From the NCBI RefSeq assembly GCF_006381105.1, contig NZ_VDET01000018.1, positions 1 to 64,000 of the forward strand: a stretch of DNA of 64,000 bases, written 5' to 3'. The translations under genes and the position numbers were made by a program. Within the stretch, counting starts at the first letter, position 1, and every line of letters begins with the position of its first letter. Below the pieces are notes generated by a model. The model made no database searches, was not told the origin of the DNA, and saw only the letters and a list, made by a program, of their open reading frames with translations. Positions 61,192-64,000 of the stretch are shown here, piece after piece. Source of the stretch: Flavicella sediminum (lineage in GTDB: Bacteria > Bacteroidota > Bacteroidia > Flavobacteriales > Flavobacteriaceae).

Positions 61192-62154
61192 TTATTTAAT
61201 TTGCATTTCATTTTTTAAAATCTGAGCAACAGCCTGTTTGTACTTTATAGGGTTTGACGCCTTTTTTATGGCTTTGTAAGTTTTTTGAGGGTTACTTGTG
61301 GCTTGTGAAAAGTATTCCCAAAAACCTAACATTTTCATTTTTATGGGTGTAGGGCCAGATAAATATTCGTCATATTGTTTGTAAATAGTGTCATGAAATT
61401 CAGAAAAAATTTCCCATCTATTGTCAGGATATTCGGTAGTATTATTTTTGATCATGCTCGGCAAAAAAGGATCTGCAATTAAACCACGGCCAATCATAAA
61501 ATGATCAATGTTTGGAAATTGCTTTTCTATGGCTTTAAACGAAGAAATACTTGTAATGTCGCCATTGTAATACAATTTATGTTTGGTACTGTGTAGGCAT
61601 TTTTCGAAAGCTTCTAAGTCAACGGGACCTTTGTAAAGTTGCTTTCCAATTCTAGCATGTATCGCAATATTTTTAAGCGGGTATTCATCTAACATCGGAA
61701 ATACTTCCAAAATCTCTTGCGCATTTTCATAACCCATTCTCATTTTCATAGAGACAAGAATATCGGTTTCATTGTGTGCTTTATGTAAAACTTCTTGAAT
61801 TTTTGAAGGATTGCAAATTAAGCCTGAACCCATGCCAGATTTGGCCACCATAGGGTAGGGGCAACCCAAATTCCAATTCAATTCTTTGTAGCCTAAACTT
61901 TGTACATATTTGGCTACATACACAAATTCATCCGCATCATTGGTAATTATTTGTGGAATAACTTCTAAGGTCGTATTGTTTTCAGGCAGTAAATCATTTT
62001 GATATGATTGCTTGATTTTCAACTTTCCATTGAGTCGGATATACGGAGAATAAAAAGTATCAATTCCACCAAAATAATGTTGAAAAGCATTGCGAAATCT
62101 GAAATCGGTAAAACCTTGTAAGGGTGATGAAAGGAGAGTAGTTGCCATCTTCAT
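61192..62154 (-). CDS. tRNA-dihydrouridine synthase
   Basis: 320 aa flavoenzyme of the Dus family: LLSSPLQGFTDFRFRNAF, ELNWNLGCPYPMVAKSGMGSGLI with the catalytic Cys, MKMRMGY, IHARIGKQLYKG, YNGDITS and FMIGRGLIADPFL. The size and motifs fit the DusC-like group. A perfect - strand -7 box TATCTTTG (62173-62166) lies just upstream. ATG at 62148 is an alternative start. Confidence 0.93.
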   Translation of the reverse strand: MKMATTLLSSPLQGFTDFRFRNAFQHYFGGIDTFYSPYIRLNGKLKIKQSYQNDLLPENNTTLEVIPQIITNDADEFVYVAKYVQSLGYKELNWNLGCPYPMVAKSGMGSGLICNPSKIQEVLHKAHNETDILVSMKMRMGYENAQEILEVFPMLDEYPLKNIAIHARIGKQLYKGPVDLEAFEKCLHSTKHKLYYNGDITSISSFKAIEKQFPNIDHFMIGRGLIADPFLPSMIKNNTTEYPDNRWEIFSEFHDTIYKQYDEYLSGPTPIKMKMLGFWEYFSQATSNPQKTYKAIKKASNPIKYKQAVAQILKNEMQIK

Positions 62155-62165
62155 AATTAATAAGA

Positions 62166-62173
62166 CAAAGATA
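62166..62173 (-). promoter_or_regulatory. -7 box of the dihydrouridine synthase gene
   Basis: TATCTTTG on the - strand, 11 bp before the ATG. Confidence 0.45.
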
Positions 62174-62302
62174 GGTCAATTGAAGGTATGTTTATATATT
62201 GTTGTTGGTATTTGATTTTTCGTAAAGCAAATTAGCACTTAAATATTACTTTTTATCCCAAATACCAACGTTTTATTTTTAGAAACTTTTAATTAAAAGC
62301 TG

Positions 62303-63172
62303 TTAAATTTTGTTACCTAAAAACTTTTGAAACTTTTTAGGATTGCAATCTTCATCGCCAATAAGCAAATAATAGATCATTCCAGCATCTGAAATGTCTG
62401 CTCTTTTTTCATTGTGTTTTTTCATACAAGTCCATATCCAAGCTATGTCTTTATTTTTATGATTTTTTAGCCAATTCCATACACTCCAATCCTGATTAGA
62501 ACTTAAACCTTCGTTTGGATTGTTTTTATTGTTTTGGTCTTTTATGCGTTTGAATATCAGTCGATTTTCACTTAATTCGAGAACATCGTCTATAGTGTGA
62601 TGCTCAGGTCTTCTTAAATGATGATCGTTATAATGGCTATGTGAAATGACATATACGTTCAACAGAGCAGTTTCATTACCTTCTTCAATAACCAGCTGTA
62701 TTGCTTGGTATAAGAATTCGGAAGGTCCCATATTGATAAAATATAATGGGTCCATTGGTGTGGATTTTTCTATTTCGTGCTTGAGGTGTTTTATGGCTTC
62801 TTTTTTATGAGTTCCTACATCGAAGAAATTATTCTTATCAAAATTCCATCTTTTAATGGATCCATCAACTCCTTCTTTCATGTAATTTCTTACTGTAGTG
62901 TGAGGAGGAGATGGCGTGAAATTATTGTACGAAAAGTGAACTAATTTTTCTTGAAGCTTTTGTTTAGCTAAAATAGCCAAAGCTGCAGGAGTAGCTCCCC
63001 AGTCATCAGGGTCAGCGTAGTTATATCTTCCCTTGTATTCTAAGTCCGGTTGTGCATTCCCATCTGCGCTACAAGCAATTCTATGATTGTTGTATTTCAA
63101 GGCTTGTGCATTTGATAGTTTTGGAATAATCATCAAAAGTACAATGATGAATTGACAGCTTATTTTGTTCAT
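62303..63172 (-). CDS. Secreted nucleoside-hydrolase-like protein
   Basis: 289 aa with a signal peptide (cleavage near SNAQA). ACSADGNAQPDLEYKGRYNYADPDDWGATPAALAILAKQKLQEKLVHFSY places an Asp-rich patch in a Rossmann-like fold reminiscent of inosine-uridine nucleoside hydrolases; INMGPSEFLYQAIQLV and VISHSHYNDHH follow. I recall such proteins beside polysaccharide-degrading genes; substrate is unknown. It starts 12 bp after the lipoprotein gene upstream, so they share a transcript. Confidence 0.6.
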   Translation of the reverse strand: MNKISCQFIIVLLMIIPKLSNAQALKYNNHRIACSADGNAQPDLEYKGRYNYADPDDWGATPAALAILAKQKLQEKLVHFSYNNFTPSPPHTTVRNYMKEGVDGSIKRWNFDKNNFFDVGTHKKEAIKHLKHEIEKSTPMDPLYFINMGPSEFLYQAIQLVIEEGNETALLNVYVISHSHYNDHHLRRPEHHTIDDVLELSENRLIFKRIKDQNNKNNPNEGLSSNQDWSVWNWLKNHKNKDIAWIWTCMKKHNEKRADISDAGMIYYLLIGDEDCNPKKFQKFLGNKI

Positions 63173-63184
63173 GTTTTTGTTTTT

Positions 63185-63919
63185 TTATTCGCAGCTAATG
63201 GTTTCTGTTCGGGATTTAGATTTTTCCATGGCTACCTCATTGGTCATGCCTTTTGATAAGACAATTTTATCTAACTGGAAAAACTCTGATCTCGCACAAA
63301 TTTTTAATGAATACTCTCCTGCAGCAGGAAATTCAACATTGTACCACGAACTCGCTTTTGGATTGTGTAAATCTAAAACACCTCCATAGGCAAAGTCACC
63401 TTTTCCTCGGCTGACAAACTTTTCATACTGTTCTAATACTACCGATTGGTCATTTACCCAGGCCCTACCATAGTTGTTAGGAAAATAAATCCAAACATCA
63501 TTAGATTTATCACCTTCTGCCTCATCGGGTTGTCTCATATACCATTTTACAAGATATTTCGAAGCTCCGTTAATTGTGAATTTTATGGAAATTTCATGCG
63601 TAAGATTTTGACTGTTGTAACTATTGCTTCCGTAGTATTCAATATATTTTCCTCCAGAAGCTTTTTCATCTTCAACAACGCGCCATTTTCCTTTTAAATC
63701 GAAACTTTCAGCTTCTAATATTAGTAAGCCGTCTTTTTCAACGATTTTACAAACTTCAGCTTCTTCGCTTTGTGTTTCTTCTTCATTTTCTGTTTCCTCT
63801 ATGTTTTCCATTTCAATTTTTGATTGTTCTTTGGAACAAGAATTAAATAAAAAAGCAGTTATGACAAATAAAGATAAAATAGAAGCGTGGAACCGATTCG
63901 TAGAAATTGTGTTTTTCAT
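63185..63919 (-). CDS. Surface lipoprotein with carbohydrate-binding-like domain
   Basis: Lipobox LFNSC followed by SKEQSKIEMENIEETENEEE, a strongly acidic linker typical of surface-exposed Bacteroidota lipoproteins. From about residue 70: LILEAESFDLKGKWRVVED, GGKYIEYYGSNSY, a beta-rich stretch and EYSLKICARSEFFQLDKIVL. The order resembles CBM6/35 or GH115 C-terminal type sugar-binding modules. 244 aa from the ATG at 63919. Pairs with the nucleoside-hydrolase-like gene and may be the edge of a polysaccharide-use locus beyond the window. Confidence 0.6.
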   Translation of the reverse strand: MKNTISTNRFHASILSLFVITAFLFNSCSKEQSKIEMENIEETENEEETQSEEAEVCKIVEKDGLLILEAESFDLKGKWRVVEDEKASGGKYIEYYGSNSYNSQNLTHEISIKFTINGASKYLVKWYMRQPDEAEGDKSNDVWIYFPNNYGRAWVNDQSVVLEQYEKFVSRGKGDFAYGGVLDLHNPKASSWYNVEFPAAGEYSLKICARSEFFQLDKIVLSKGMTNEVAMEKSKSRTETISCE

Positions 63920-64000
63920 GTGTTTAGTTTTTTTATAAAATTTGAACAATTTAAATACCGCTGTTCTGAACAGATATTAAATTGTGTACTTGTTTTTTCA

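Noticed and set aside
1-64000. tRNA or rRNA genes
   Set aside because: Intergenic regions were read for cloverleaf and rRNA-like sequence; nothing convincing was found.

Overview
The window looks like the chromosome of a marine-type member of the Flavobacteriaceae (Bacteroidota). Support comes from the AT-rich sequence, A-rich leaders without strong Shine-Dalgarno sites, many -7 boxes of the Bacteroidota form TAnnTTTG, and family markers: PorD of type IX secretion, the Bacteroidota RpoZ form, DUF2452, a Lacal_2735-type protein, DUF6913, and the carboxynorspermidine route to polyamines. Genus cannot be assigned. No rRNA, tRNA, CRISPR array, prophage or complete insertion sequence was seen.

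Layout. 0.1-0.6 kb: two tiny related lipoproteins. 0.6-10.9 kb: a nearly complete heme cluster. An AraC-type regulator and hemH run leftward; hemA-hemC-hemD-hemB-hemL-hemE-hemF run rightward. Two foreign-looking small genes flank hemL: a GIY-YIG nuclease gene bounded by 25-bp inverted repeats, and a four-helix-bundle (S23-type) gene bounded by a 9-bp inverted repeat. No protoporphyrinogen oxidase is in the window. 10.9-12.3 kb: two lipoproteins. 12.4-18.3 kb: a divergent cluster around a TetR regulator (TetR, UbiB-like kinase, flavin reductase, DUF2867 protein to the left; an SDR lacking its catalytic Tyr, Lacal_2735-type, DUF2452 and TspO to the right) with a palindrome between the arms. 18.4-22.8 kb: an acyltransferase E2, exported MsrA, AraC regulator, cupredoxin-like protein, a REP-like hairpin and pyrF.

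23-34.3 kb is housekeeping: orphan DppB-type permease, TlpA-like lipoprotein, tpiA, prmA, clpS, DUF6913, dapA, then bamD-rpoZ-coaBC-porD-recN and fabI. 34.4-37.5 kb: glycosyltransferase, FAH-family enzyme, small membrane protein, divIC/ftsB-like gene, udk. 37.6-45.6 kb is a methionine/SAM region: metK (leftward, with a structured leader I do not recognise), metY (rightward, with a terminator inside its leader), then an S-box SAM-I riboswitch ahead of metX-thrA-metZ. Together these make homoserine, activate and sulfhydrylate it, and feed SAM synthesis.

45.6-64 kb: nhaC, a glycine-rich outer-membrane barrel candidate, a DegP-type protease, ttcA, sbcD-sbcC, a GH16-like lipoprotein, a polyamine cluster (agmatinase divergent from carboxynorspermidine synthase and decarboxylase), a dihydrouridine synthase, and a secreted nucleoside-hydrolase-like protein with a carbohydrate-binding-like lipoprotein at the right edge.

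The most interesting non-coding signals are the metK and metY leaders and the two cassette-like insertions either side of hemL. All function calls rest on recalled family knowledge and visible motifs; nothing was searched.
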